Assembly: GCF_900497805.2 (NCBI RefSeq)
Contig: NW_020954719.1
Coordinates: 1,426,001 to 1,490,000, forward strand
From: Vombatus ursinus
Lineage: Eukaryota > Chordata > Mammalia > Diprotodontia > Vombatidae
Length of the DNA stretch: 64,000 nucleotides
Direction of reading: 5' to 3'
Every line of letters starts with the position of its first letter. The stretch's first letter is position 1. The notes under the pieces are model-generated. The model was not told the origin of the DNA. It made no database searches and was given only the letters and a program-made list of their open reading frames with translations. Made by a program: the position numbers and the translations under genes. Of the stretch, positions 1 through 10,559 are shown one piece after another.

Positions 1-814
1 TTTTAAAAATTTATTTAAGTACTACATTTTCTATGATGATACTATAGACAGTTTTTTTCCTGAGTGCATATGCATGAATATGCACTCAGTTTTTGTATTC
101 ATTTAATAATCTATTTTACTCAATCCTGCTGAAATCAGATTCTGTAATTACTGTTCTTATTGTTTTAATAGTTCTTGAAAGTGTATCAGTGTTTAAATAT
201 ATAATATAGACATATTTTTGCCTTGCCTTATTCTTGACTTCAGAAATTACTCCCTTTTCTACTTTTAAATCTGTGTAAAATATGACTTGTCTCTCCAGAA
301 GGAGACATAGAAGACATGGGAAATTAAGTATTAATCTTGATAGAATAGAAACAGTGACTTCCTCTTTTCAGCCTCACATAGATTTTTGAGAATTATGCCT
401 ACAAGAGTCAAAAGCCTGTGAAAGTAAAAATATCACAAAAAGGTCAAGAATATAAAGATTTTTATGAGAAATAAAGAAACAAAACAACTCTCCTATAGTG
501 GGTGGGGGAAGGAGAGATGCTCCTCAAAATGTCAAAGGTTTTAAATATTTTCTCTTATAAAAATTACACTGAAATATCTGTGGAACTCAGTGTTTACTTC
601 TGTATTATCCCAGTGAACTGTTTTATTAATCTTTCTATTCTTGTTCTTTATGTTTAAGAAACTGAAAAAAATACAGTTTCCTACATAGAAATATCCTTTG
701 TATCTATTCAGTACTTTTTATGGTATCTGAACTTATTTTTTTTACATTCTAACTCATGCTTTTTTTTTTCTTGAAAAAGAGCCAAGCTAACTCTTAAGAA
801 AGAGAATAGATTCA
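1..814. other. Intron sequence with no recognised feature
   Basis: AT-rich intronic DNA upstream of the first visible AMN1 exon. I see no exon, no clear repeat and no long open frame. A short inverted pair around TGCATATGCATGAATATGCA near 66-87 is the only structure noticed. Confidence 0.5.
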
Positions 815-1050
815 GCGAATATTTTAATCAATCAAAAAACATTCATTAAGTGCCTACTATGTGCCAGGTACTATGCTAAGTGCTGAGGATACAAAATGAG
901 GCAAAAAACAGTCCCTGCCCTCAAGGAGGTCACAATCTAACAGACGAGACAATAAACAAATATATACAAACAAGCTACATGTACAGAATAAATAAGAAAT
1001 AATTGAGAGAAGGAAAGTACTAGAATTAGGAAAGGTTGAGGCAGACTTTT
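815..1050 (-). mobile_element. L2 LINE 3' end fragment
   Basis: Reverse complement of an L2 3' tail: CATTCATTAAGTGCCTACTATGTGC followed by a GTGCTAAGTGCTGAGGATAC-type block and CCCTGCCCTCAAGGAGGTCA. Old and fragmentary. Confidence 0.75.
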
Positions 1051-1054
1051 TTAT

Positions 1055-1262
1055 GTAGAAGACATATTTATTAAGCTCCTGTTCTGTGCAGGGCACTGGG
1101 CTATGCACAGGAGATTCAAAGACAAAAATGCAATATCCCTGCCCTCAAGGACTTTAACATTCTACTGGGGAGGATGTAACATGCACCCTTTATGCAAGGG
1201 GTAATTCAAAAGGAAGAACACAAACATTTCAGAGGATCAGCAGAAGCTTCACAGTGAAAATA
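1055..1262 (-). mobile_element. Second L2 LINE 3' end fragment
   Basis: A second L2 3' tail in the same orientation directly after the first (ATTTATTAAGCTCCTGTTCTG, then CCTGCCCTCAAGGACTT). Two tails in a row mean two separate insertions rather than one long element. Confidence 0.7.
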
Positions 1263-1334
1263 TGGCATCTCACTTAAATCTTAAGGGATAAAAAAGATGG
1301 AAACTTTAATAACCAAAATATAGTTTGTTATTGG

Positions 1335-1545
1335 ATGGAGAAGCAGGATGGAATAGCAGGGCTTAGAATCAGGAGACCTGAGTTTGAATCCCATCTTAGA
1401 TACTTACTAGCCATGTGATCCTGAATAAGTCTTTTAACCTCTCAGAACCTCAGTTTCCTAGTTTGTAAAATAGGGACAATCATTCTTTCACTGTGAAGAA
1501 AGTACTTGGAAATCTTAAAATATTTTATGTGTGAGTTATCATAAG
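1335..1545 (+). mobile_element. MIR-type CORE-SINE
   Basis: tRNA-like head with box B-like GAGTTTGAATCCCATCTTAG, then TACTTACTAGCCATGTGATC and the CAGTTTCCTAGTTTGTAAAA core. Typical old MIR. Confidence 0.75.
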
Positions 1546-1659
1546 AAAATTATATATTTATGCCTTCTGAGTTTTACCTGTTATAAATATTCAATGTTTC
1601 TCTAATTTTAAATAAAACCAAGCATTATATGGAGAAACTCATAGCTTCCTTGGTTTTCT

Positions 1660-1957
1660 GGTTTTTGCTGTAGCAGAAGTATAGTAAGAATATAAGCTGT
1701 TGGGGTGGCTAGGTGGCGCAGTGGATAGAGCACCAGCCCTGGAGTCAGGAGGACATGAGTTCAAATCAGACCTCAGACACTTGACACTTCCTAGCTGTGT
1801 GACCCTGGGCAAATCACTTATCCCGATTTCCTTCCCCCCCCCCCCACCCCCAGTAAGCTGCTTAAGGACAAGGACTTTAATTTTTTAAATTTCCACTGCC
1901 TAGCACTGTGCCCAGCATATAATTAGTACTTTATAAATGCTTATTGAATGACTGAAT
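1660..1957 (+). mobile_element. L2 3' end split by a SINE
   Basis: L2 sense-strand tail (GAATATAAGCTG, then GACAAGGACTTTAAT and CCTAGCACTGTGCCCAGCAT, ending TAAATGCTTATTGAATGA). The SINE at 1702-1853 separates the first dozen bases from the rest. Confidence 0.65.
1702..1853 (+). mobile_element. Marsupial tRNA-derived SINE
   Basis: Near-complete copy starting GGGGTGGCTAGGTGGCGCAG and ending CTGGGCAAATCACTTATCCC with a C-rich tail instead of poly-A. The short direct repeat TAAGCTG flanks it inside the L2. The family resembles what is called WSINE1 or MAR1 in marsupials; the exact name needs a library search. Confidence 0.85.
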
Positions 1958-2254
1958 CACATTAGCACAGGGTAAACTTTAGAGATTGCATTGATCCATT
2001 AAATTTAGACACATCTGTCTTTTCCAAGAGAGTTGCATTTTTGTTACAGCTGTAAGTATGTAACAACTGTAAGTATGTAAGAGTAAATTTGTTAGTCTTT
2101 AAAAATAACTTCATCACTGATACTCCTAATCTTATCCATTCATTCTCTATACCTTACCATCTTGGAGCTTATATGTTTCAGTCTGTATTGCTTTGATGGT
2201 AGTAGACTGTTTGCTTTCTAGAATCCAATCATTGGTTTTCCTACCTTGTAGTTA

Positions 2255-2570
2255 GATAAAGTATTGATTAATTGCTTGCTGTGTGCCAAGAACCATGTAT
2301 TGGGGGTACAAAATCAAGACCATCCTTGTCTCTAAGGAACTTATGCTCTAATGAAGGAAAACAACACATAAAAGTGAGTTGGAAGAAGGGGAAGGGGAAG
2401 AGTACCCTACAGTGCCGTGGTATAGTTCAGGGCAATCCCGGAATTTGTATGAAGGCCTGGTAAATAGCAAGATAAGGCAAAAGCTCACCTATTAGATTGG
2501 AATGACCCAGGAACAGAGTCCATTGTAACAGTGAGGAGGAGCTAGAGGTGATGGAAAAAGTGTAGAATAG
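2255..2570 (-). mobile_element. L2 LINE fragment
   Basis: L2 3' tail on the minus strand (TTGCTTGCTGTGTGCCAAGA, GGAACTTATGCTCTAATGAA) running on into less clear L2 body. Confidence 0.6.
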
Positions 2571-2754
2571 GCTTAGAAGTTAATATTAAATATGATTTCT
2601 GTGGAGTTGTTAGAATTGGGGTGATTATCCTGGATTGCTTGATTTCTTTCCCCGTAATACCGTTGCTTATGCCTAGTCAATAACTGAGAAGGTAGCCTGG
2701 GTGGGTGGGAAGGAGAAAAAGATATCACTTTGGCCAAAGCTTTTACATCTACAA

Positions 2755-2945
2755 CAATAACAGCTAGCAATTACGTAGCACTTTAAGGTTTGCAGAAATG
2801 CTTTATATGCCTATTTGAACTGCTCAGCCATTTTGTGAGTTACTAACAGGTATCATTACTATTTCACAGATGAGGAAACAAGGTCAGAAAGATTAAGGAA
2901 CTGTGCTCTTATCTAGTGTCAGTTGGGATTCAAGCCAAACACTTT
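2755..2945 (-). mobile_element. MIR-type CORE-SINE
   Basis: Antisense MIR: ACAGCTAGCAATTACGTAGC, GCACTTTAAGGTTTGCAG, then TTTCACAGATGAGGAAACAA and a decayed tRNA-like head. It lies about 450 bases upstream of AMN1 exon A; the stretch between them shows nothing else. Confidence 0.75.
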
Positions 2946-3399
2946 TTGCTATGAAAGGGTATCTTTCATTTAACTCCTATACCACAAAGCAAAAGATTTC
3001 AAAACATCCCTCTTCCAAATCTTCATTCATTCTGTTAGTATTTCTTTTTGTGACTTTTTACCTTCAAATTTTTATCTTCAAATTGATGTTAATTTGAACA
3101 TGATTTCACCTATGTGAAGATATGTGTTGAGGGATTATACAGCATAATTTTTTATGGTCCCTTGCAACTCAATTTCTTTTATAGAAAGATGTTACAAATG
3201 AAATTACACAAGAAACCGTATATTACATTTATTAGCAAAATTAGAGAGCAAAGAAATAACAGTTTTTTGTAATTCTTTTAAAATTATATATCTATATATA
3301 ATTTTTGCATGAAACTGAGGGAAATATCTTCAAATTTGAGTTTATAAATTTATAAACAATACCTGGTTTAATGAAAAATTATGTATTTTTTTAAAATAG

Positions 3400-3544
3400 A
3401 TTTTGCACCCTGAAGTAGAGTGTCTAGACCTCCGAAGCTGTGATATTTCAGATATTGCATTATTACAGCTTTGTAACTGCAGGAAACTGAAGAAATTAAA
3501 TTTAAATTCCTCAAAAGAAAGTAGAATGTCTGTGACGTCAGAAG
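3400..3544 (+). CDS. AMN1: AMN1 coding exon A (first in window)
   Basis: This 145-base internal exon starts after a TTAAAATAG acceptor and ends before a GTATGT donor, leaving one base of a split glycine codon. It encodes 48 residues beginning [18 protein letters not shown] and includes [19 protein letters not shown], a leucine-rich repeat strand and turn with the conserved LxxLxLxxC pattern, ending RMSVTSEG. The human counterpart as I recall it is LLHPRVQELDLRDCDISD, so this aligns near residue 58. No in-frame methionine makes a credible start here; translation begins in exons upstream of the window. Confidence 0.96.
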
Positions 3545-4164
3545 GTATGTTTTTAAACACTGGTAAAAATTGATTATGACTGTTAACTTATTTTCTTTCC
3601 CTTTGTTAAAAGTCATTTTTTTTAAGATCTAAGAGTAGTCTGTTAAGACTTGACATAACTGTTCCATTTTGTTCTGTATTCACGTCTTCTGCTATATATG
3701 TCCTATGCATGAACTTTGTGACCAGCTTATAATATCTGGTTTTCCTTTCCTCCCCAAATTACCACAGAAGATAGTTGTAAAAAAAAAAAAATTCAATAGC
3801 CCAAGAACATCTGCTTTCCTTTATCTTGTCTCACAAGTGATTTTTGGTCCCCTTTGATTTACTACAACTAACTATACTAACAAAGACAAATTCCTTTTTA
3901 TCTCCTGTAACTATTGATAAATATTCTCCTTAACAAGCTTACTTTTTTATCTTTGTATAACCAACTGCATTGTAATAAGCATTTTCCCCTCTCTTTGTCT
4001 AATGTAACATATAGATATTACTGTCCAAATTGTCAGAGAGACACATGTCTATCAACTGCTTGGTGTAGTATGTTTCATTCTGAATGTATAAACTGCAATG
4101 GACCTAAGAACAACTGGTATAACACCTTTTGTGGAAAGAAGAAAGAAGAATCTATTTAGAGAAG
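3545..4164. other. Intron sequence, mostly unexplained
   Basis: No clear repeat. On the + strand 4010-4159 an open frame reads YYCPNCQRDTC, CSMFHSEC, INCNGPKNNW and then FCGKKKEESI-stop, a cysteine-rich pattern like a zinc ribbon. It has no upstream exon that joins in frame and may be chance or a decayed insertion. Confidence 0.35.
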
Positions 4165-4296
4165 CAGTTAACTTTTTTTTTGTCATGGACAAATACATAA
4201 AATAAAATGCATAGGATTACAAAGGAAACTAGTTGTATTAAAATAGTTATCAAGTTTAAAAAAATAAGTTCATGGACCCCAGATTAAGAGTCCCTG
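4165..4296 (-). mobile_element. Non-autonomous hAT-type DNA transposon
   Basis: Ends in AGATTAAGAGTCCCTG, the reverse complement of a CAGGGACTCTTAATCT hAT terminus, next to GTTCATGGACCCC, and contains AAATGCATAGGATTACAAAGG. This matches the CAGGGGTTCTTAACCTGGGG mammalian hAT family. The other end is short or degraded. Confidence 0.6.
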
Positions 4297-4639
4297 GTCT
4301 AGAGTAAAACTGAAGATGATGAAGAAAGAAATTAAATTTATTAATAAAAATAATCATGGGTCTAGAGTACATAATCAGAATTTTTGAAAAGGAGGAACCA
4401 AGGAAGAGAAGACTTGTGAGGATACGATATTTATCTCCAAAATGGTTAGATTTTTTCCTGTGAATGCAGAGGGCTGAATTAAAAGTAGTAGGTAGTAGTT
4501 GCAGAGAGGAAGATTTAGGTTTTATGTAAGGAAAACAATTAGAGCTCTCAAAAAATGGGCTGCCTTAGGAGGGAGTGGGTACATTCACCTAACTTTTAAG
4601 CAAAGGCTATATGATCTCTGACTGGTTATGTTATAAAAT

Positions 4640-4715
4640 AAATTAGCTACAGGTAGGATACATGACTCCAGAAGTCCTTTCCAATTCTGAGATTCTGTGA
4701 TTCTGACCTACGACT
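4640..4715 (+). mobile_element. CORE-SINE fragment
   Basis: AAGTCCTTTCCAATTCTGAG followed by ATTCTGTGATTCTG is the tail part of an old mammalian CORE-SINE. Confidence 0.45.
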
Positions 4716-5177
4716 TTACATTTTAAAGGCACTAAGAAGTAAAACTGTCTATTTATGGATAGCTCCATGTTTTTCCATGGATTATTCATGCATATTTATG
4801 GTCTTTCTGGATCCAGATAATAAAATAAGCAAAGATATAAAAGCAAGAAAAATTGTTCACTGCTAAAAATTTCATTCTCTTTTTATGGTCAATTTTGTGA
4901 CATACCTTTAAAAGTGTTTGTCCATGGCCCACATGCTCAGGCCTACTAAATATATTCTTTTTCCTGTGGAGGTCAGATGATGACTTAATAATATACCAGT
5001 GCCACCATGTATATTCAGATCCTTAGACCAACCAGACTCCAAGACCTGTTCTTTTCGTATTGCTCACCTTAATGGCACATAAATGACTCTGCCAAAAAAT
5101 CTGGGGCCATTCCAATCCAGAGGAAGAATAGCACCCATGGAGAGAGAGGTGGAATATGGTGGTTAAAGAATTACCCA

Positions 5178-5337
5178 AGGAGCAGCTAGGTGGCATAGTA
5201 GATAGAGCACCAGCCTTGGAATCAGGAGGACCTAAGTTCAAATGAGGCCTCAGACATATGATACTCATTAGCTGTGTGACCCTGGGCAAGTCACTTAACC
5301 CCAATTGCCTCACCAAAAGAAAAAGAAATTAAAAAAA
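5178..5337 (+). mobile_element. Marsupial tRNA-derived SINE
   Basis: Full-length copy from GGAGCAGCTAGGTGGCATAG to a poly-A tail. It is flanked by direct repeats of AAAGAATTAC (about 5166 and 5338), the mark of L1- or RTE-type target-primed insertion. Confidence 0.9.
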
Positions 5338-5640
5338 AAAGAATTACTCAACATTTAGAATTGGATCAGAGAGAAATGATAGGACAGAGGGAAAATTAGA
5401 GAGAATGTGGGGCCCAAAATTGAGTATGGCAACGGATGCAAGGGAGATTGTGGGGTTGGAAAGGTCAGAAAAAGTAAATAAATAGTATGAATACAATGGT
5501 ACTGACCTTTTTAATAAATGACTTTGAATTTAAATAGGTCTTTGTTTTTCGGAGACTTAAATGTGGTCAAAGTTAAGTTTTGAATATCCTATGACAATTA
5601 TAATTATCATTAAGGATTTTTATAATAAAGTGACACTCAT

Positions 5641-6650
5641 AAGATCATAGATCTCTGGCTGGAAGTGTTGCCATCTGAGAGGTTGAGATCCCTCAAAGAC
5701 TGGAGTACAGGATGGGGTTGTCTGGAATGAATTCACAGACTCAAGCATTCTTTGAGTCAAGCTGGCAAAGATTTATTGTTACACTATATAGCAAGCAAGG
5801 ATTCTTAAGGAACCTGCAGCCTTAGAGGGGTTCAGTTAAAGTTTATAAAGGATAAACTGTAGTAAAACCTGTGCCAAATATGCTAACTAGGTGCATCAGG
5901 GTGTGGTATTAGGGAGTAGTTAAGGAGTGGTCAGTTCTTAAAGGAACATGTACTTTTTGTATCTACTGTGCAGGTGTTTTACCCAGAGTTCACCAGGAGA
6001 AGCCCAAAGGGTGGCTACATGGAGATGTGGTTTTTTAGGTCTGCTATGTCACTAAGTTAACTGGTGGTCAGGGCCAACTGAGGGTTGCCCAGTCTGCCAC
6101 CAGTCAATGTCTTGTTTGACAAGATAGATGTCTTATGTCTATATACACAGTCGTAAGTCTAGAATACACATAATGAGGAGTCCAGGATAGATAATGAGGT
6201 AGGGAGTTAATATAGATGGTCCAGTGGGTATGAATATCTTTATGACCAGTGCAAAGACAGTTCAAACTAATAATTCCTTCAGGTGTAGTTTGTAACTGCA
6301 CCAGGGAGAGAGAGAAGTGTGTTGCAAGAGAAGTGTGTTGCTGAGGCCCATTCATGAGTAACTACCAGGCATAGTGTCCTTGGGCTGGGGGGAAACTGCC
6401 AGGGATAGTGTTTCTGAGGCTAAGGAGAAATATGATCTTGGAATTAGGGTTCCAGTACAAGCACCCCATCAGAAGATACCTCAGAAGCCATCTAATCCAA
6501 CCTTCCATCCCCACTTTACAGATGAAGAAACCAAAGGCCAAAGAGGTTAAATGGTTTATTCAAAATCATGTGTAGGTGGTAAATGTCAACAACAGAATTT
6601 AAACTCAGGTTTTTTTTTAAACTCTAGAGCCAGAACTCTTTGCACTGTGC
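5641..6650 (-). mobile_element. CORE-SINE split by a solo LTR
   Basis: The left part AGATCATAGATCTCTGGCTG and the right part AGCCATCTAATCCAACCTTC, TTTACAGATGAAGAAACCAA belong to one antisense SINE. The LTR at 5666-6471 sits between them, so the SINE is older. Confidence 0.65.
5666..6471 (-). mobile_element. Solo LTR of an endogenous retrovirus
   Basis: An 806-base element with TG...CA ends on the minus strand, flanked by the 4-base direct repeat GAAG. Read on the minus strand it has a TATATA-type box and an AATAAA with a U5-like tail. No internal region is present. It is a fossil; the family is not one I can name. Confidence 0.7.
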
Positions 6651-6659
6651 AAAATAGAG

Positions 6660-7100
6660 CAATGTTGGAATTAATATATTAAATTTGAAATATACTTTAT
6701 TTTTTTTTAAGTTTTATTGTTACATTTTGCTTTTATATTGCAAACATTTACAAATTACTCCCAAGCTGTAAGAGTTCTCTTGTAAAATAGGTTAAGGAAA
6801 ACTAATAATACAGTGGGTAAATGCTTAACAACTGGCTCTCTAGACCACAATTGTTCTTTCTTTTTTTTTTAACCTTTTTTTAAAGTTTAACCTACATTAT
6901 TAACATTTTCTCCACCATTTAAGTCTGAACAGTCAACAAAACAATAAATTAAATCCTGATTTTTATCATTTAATTATTTCCAAAGTATAGATACTCACAC
7001 GGAAAATTTAACAATCAGTTCCCAGTTTGGGCTGTCTCCAGCTACCCCTGCAGGACAGCATCTGAAATTACATACAATATTTCACATCTGTAGCTCTCTC
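6660..7100. other. Intron sequence of unclear origin
   Basis: T-rich DNA without a recognisable family. Parts may be a very old L1 3' region on the minus strand continuing into the next entry. Confidence 0.3.
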
Positions 7101-7109
7101 CCCACTCTC

Positions 7110-7580
7110 AGTTTAAAAAAATTTTTAATAGACATCTGTTCTCTCCTTCCCATTCCCTACTCCGTTGGGCAAAAAGAAAAATAAATTTCTTGTAACAAAT
7201 ATGCATAGTCAAGGAAAACAAATCCAGGGATTATATGCAAAAATACATGTCTCATTCTCCACCTAAAATCTGTCACTTCTCTGTAATGGATAACGTGTCA
7301 TCATTGGCCCTCTGAAATCATGAATGGTCATTGTATTGATTATACAGTTTTCAAAGCTGGTTTTTTTTTTTAGTGTTATTACAGTCTAAATAATTCTCCA
7401 GGTTCCACTCATTCTTCACCAGTTTCTAAAAGTCCTCAGAATTGTTTATTTTTATAATACTGATATTATAGTATGAATTGTTCTTCTGGTTCTGCTTACT
7501 TCACTCTGCATCAGTTTATATGTCTTTCCGTGTCTTTATGAAATTATTTATTTCCTCATTTCTTAACAAAACAATACTGT
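7110..7580 (-). mobile_element. Old L1 3' end
   Basis: Antisense L1 3' UTR and ORF2 tail: ATGCATAGTCAAGGAAAACA, then TTCACTCTGCATCAGTTTAT. Much diverged. An L2 tail (GCACCTAGTATAGTGCCTCA, + strand) follows at 7585-7650. The 7650-8238 stretch up to AMN1 exon B shows nothing recognisable. Confidence 0.6.
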
Positions 7581-8238
7581 TTTGCCAGCACCTAGTATAG
7601 TGCCTCACACAATAGGCCCTTGATAAATGCTTGAATTGAACTAAATTGTTTTCTGTTATAAGAATGTGATTGTAAAGTACTAAAATAAGGTGTTTGTTTT
7701 TTTTAAAGAAACTTATCAGAATTTTAGTATCTAATTTACTGTGTCCCATTCACACTTGTCAACTTGGAAGGCTGTATATTTATTCCAGTGCTAGAAAAGA
7801 ATTGCTGAAAAAAACCAAACTTTTAAAGTAACCTTCTTAGAATAACCTTCAAAGTAAATCAATCCACTGACTCTTAATTTTTTTTTTAACCAGAAAATGT
7901 CACCCACTATTATCAACCATCTTAGTCACCAAACTTAACTCCAAATAAGTTTTGGCTATTCAAAAAATCATATTCACTCTTTTAAAAAATGAAAATTTGT
8001 CACCTCATTTGTGATATTTAAAAGAATGCTTCAGTCTCTGCAAACAATCCCCAAAGAAAGTTTTTTTTTAAAAAAAAACGTTCTTAGTTGTGGCATCATC
8101 CTTGGAATAAATGGATAACCTCTTAAGGTAACTTTATTGAAAGGGACATTTATTTGGATATCTAAAATCTAGTGTTTGAGTTTTTAAAAATCAGTCATAT
8201 CATTTTATAGTCACATCTTATATACTTTTTTCCTTTAG

Positions 8239-8456
8239 GAATAAAAGCTGTTGCATCATCTTGCTCATTCCTTTATGAAGCCTCTTTGAAAAGATGCAGT
8301 AATCTCACAGATGAAGGTGTCCTTGCCCTTGCCCTCAATTGTCGGTTACTGAAGATAGTTGACTTAGGTGGCTGCTCAGGTATTACTGATGTGTCTCTAC
8401 AAGCCCTTGGAGAGAACTGTCCATTTTTACAGAGTATTGACTTTTCTGCTACTCAG
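8239..8456 (+). CDS. AMN1: AMN1 coding exon B
   Basis: A 218-base exon preceded by the pyrimidine-rich acceptor TTTTTTCCTTTAG and followed by GTAAAT. It completes the split glycine and encodes about 72 residues including [32 protein letters not shown] and [10 protein letters not shown]. These are two and a half cysteine-containing LRRs of the type seen in FBXL proteins and Amn1, with the repeated signature C-x-LTD-x-G/S-x-x-AL. An open frame runs through the donor into the intron for a short way, giving a false longer reading; splicing at 8456 restores the AMN1 frame into exon C. Confidence 0.97.
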
Positions 8457-8701
8457 GTAAATTATGATATTGGTTTAATAATAACTACATTGTTTATTTT
8501 ATGTGGATATATTTTATACCTAGACATTTGTCTCAATTTATAAGATTTATAAATCATTCTTTCATTTCTAATTTTTCTCTAGTTTTAAGCTTTAAAAGTA
8601 AATGTGTTCATAGTTTAACCTCTAAAATAAATTTAAACAAAGAGGATGTATGCAAATGATATGTTTTCTCAGTACAGTGAAGTAAAACTTTCCTAAATGA
8701 T

Positions 8702-8965
8702 TTCCAGACAGCTAAGTGAGACAGTAGATAGAGCACTGGGCCTACAGATCATACTGAATGAGTTCAAACATGACCTCAGACTCTTACTAGCTGTGTTCTG
8801 GCCAAGTCATTTAACCTGTTTGCCTCAGTTTCTTCAACTGTAAAATGGGGATAATAACAGCAGCTACCTATCAGAGTTGTTGTGTGATCAAATGAGATAT
8901 TTATAAAGTACTTAATGTAGTTTCTGGCATATAGTAGGTGCTATATAAATGTTTGTTCCCTTTTC
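8702..8965 (+). mobile_element. Nearly full-length MIR-type SINE
   Basis: Has all three parts: tRNA-like head (GTAGATAGAGCACTGGGCC), CORE (TGCCTCAGTTTCTTCAACTG) and an L2-like tail (CTGGCATATAGTAGGTGCTA). It fills much of the 592-base intron between AMN1 exons B and C. Confidence 0.8.
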
Positions 8966-9048
8966 CCTTCCTGTCTTTTTAAAGAAAAGATATCACTCAT
9001 ATTTCTGTTTTCTCCATTTATAATATAATTCTCTTTCAATCTGTCTAG

Positions 9049-9105
9049 GTAACTGACAGTGGTGTGGTTTCCCTTGTTAGTGGACTATGTGCTAAGAAAT
9101 TAGAG
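9049..9105 (+). CDS. AMN1: AMN1 coding exon C (57 bases)
   Basis: A micro-sized exon of exactly 19 codons, bounded by a CTGTCTAG acceptor and a GTAATT donor. It encodes VTDSGVVSLVSGLCAKKLE, the helix part of an LRR; the human protein has VSDSGVIALVSGPCAKKLE (from memory). The exon is far too short to stand out by itself, but the match and exact phase-0 boundaries on both sides make it secure. Skipping it would remove 19 residues without changing frame. Confidence 0.95.
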
Positions 9106-9794
9106 GTAATTTTAAAAATATTTATGATGATAAAACAATGCCAACAATAAAATGTATATAAATTGTGATACTTGAAAAATAATTTTTAAAAATTTATTAT
9201 TAGCTAAATATCTTCCTAACCAAAAATAAGGAATAGGGTCATTCATTCACATATCAGCTGTGGATACTTCTTCAGTTAACCTACTTCTGTCCGCCATGAG
9301 TAGAACGAATTTATAGAATTTCCAATTACTGTGAGAATGAACTATGGAAAAAAGGTCAAGTTTACTGCCAGAGGAAGTTAATGATCAATGAAACTTATTC
9401 AGGCCTGAGGGAGTCTGCTTACAGAGAGACTGGAGCATGTGGGAGCTAGCAAATATCAAGTGTAATTCTTGAGAACTTGTTCTAGTTTATTGATGTTGTA
9501 TTTTATATGATGACTGTTTGTTTTCTTGACTTTCTTTCTACTGATAGCCACTTAGCAGAAGTCATTTAGGAAGGTATTGAAAAGAGTTAGAATTCAGATT
9601 TTAGCTTTATTAGTTGATGTGGTAACTGCTTCCTAAAATGATAGAAAATTACTCAAGTCAGATTTTTACTTTTTATTTAAAAAAAAAAGAATCCTGAATT
9701 TATACATCATTAAATACAACCAGATGTTCTCAATGCCTAGATCTGGAAAACTGCCTCAGCAACCAAAAAAGTAGAATCAGAAATCCTGTTCCCC
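9106..9794. other. Intron sequence with no recognised feature
   Basis: Directly downstream of AMN1 exon C. No repeat or exon seen. Confidence 0.5.
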
Positions 9795-9809
9795 CAAACC
9801 ATAGAGTTT

Positions 9810-9968
9810 ATTTGTTTGTTTGTTTGTTTTTTTTGTTTAGGCAATGGGGTTAAGTGACTTACCAGTCACACAGCTAGTAAGTGTTATGTGTCTGAGGCCG
9901 GATTTGAACTCAGGTCCTCCTGAATCCAGGGCCGGTGCTCTATCCATTGTACCACCTAGCTGCCCCTT
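9810..9968 (-). mobile_element. Marsupial tRNA-derived SINE
   Basis: Antisense copy with a T-rich tail built of TTTG units and ending CACCTAGCTGCCCC. It is flanked by a perfect 15-base direct repeat, CAAACCATAGAGTTT, at 9795-9809 and 9969-9983, so both ends are exact and the insertion is fairly young. Confidence 0.95.
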
Positions 9969-10129
9969 CAAACCATAGAGTTTGGAAATACATTTTGTTG
10001 TTTCATCCATTTGATTTTCTTTTGAGATGAAGAACCTGCCCAAAACACAATGAAAAGTTGAGGAACTATTTGGCTTTTTGATGGTGCTGTGCCAGCTCAT
10101 AGATGTGGACCACATAACTTCATACAATT

Positions 10130-10405
10130 AATTAGTCAATCAATAAGCATTTATTATGCATCTGCTATGTACCAGCTACTCAGCTAAGCTCTAAGGATAC
10201 ACAGACAAAAATGAAACAGTCCCTGCTCTCCAAGAGCTTGTATTTTAATAAGGGAGACATCATGTACATACAGAAATATATACAGAATAGATACAAAATG
10301 AATGCTAAGTTATTTTTGGAGGGAGAACACTAGCAGCTGGAGGTAAAGAGAAGGTCAGGAAGGGCTTTATGCAGGTAATACTTGAGCTAAATTTTAAAAG
10401 AAACT
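10130..10405 (-). mobile_element. L2 LINE 3' end
   Basis: Antisense L2 tail: AATCAATAAGCATTTATTAT, ACAGTCCCTGCTCTCCAAGA, then CTTTATGCAGGTAATACTTG. Confidence 0.75.
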
Positions 10406-10559
10406 AGTGATAATGACTGAGTCTAGTAGCCATCTACTGGAACTCCAAATGGGACAATCCCACAAGCATGCTGCTTAGATTCAAACATAGATCAGGAACT
10501 TGCAGAGCTCAAATTAAGAGAGCAATGATCTGATTTTATCTTGGATCAGACCCCTGAAA

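Noticed and set aside
4010-4159. Alternative terminal exon for AMN1 after exon A
   Set aside because: Splicing from 3544 to an acceptor near 4014 would give a short tail in a frame other than the cysteine-rich one, with no similarity to AMN1.
8286-8543. 85-codon open frame beginning [11 protein letters not shown]
   Set aside because: Its first part is genuine AMN1 exon B, but the last 28 codons are read through the donor into intron; the true exon ends at 8456.
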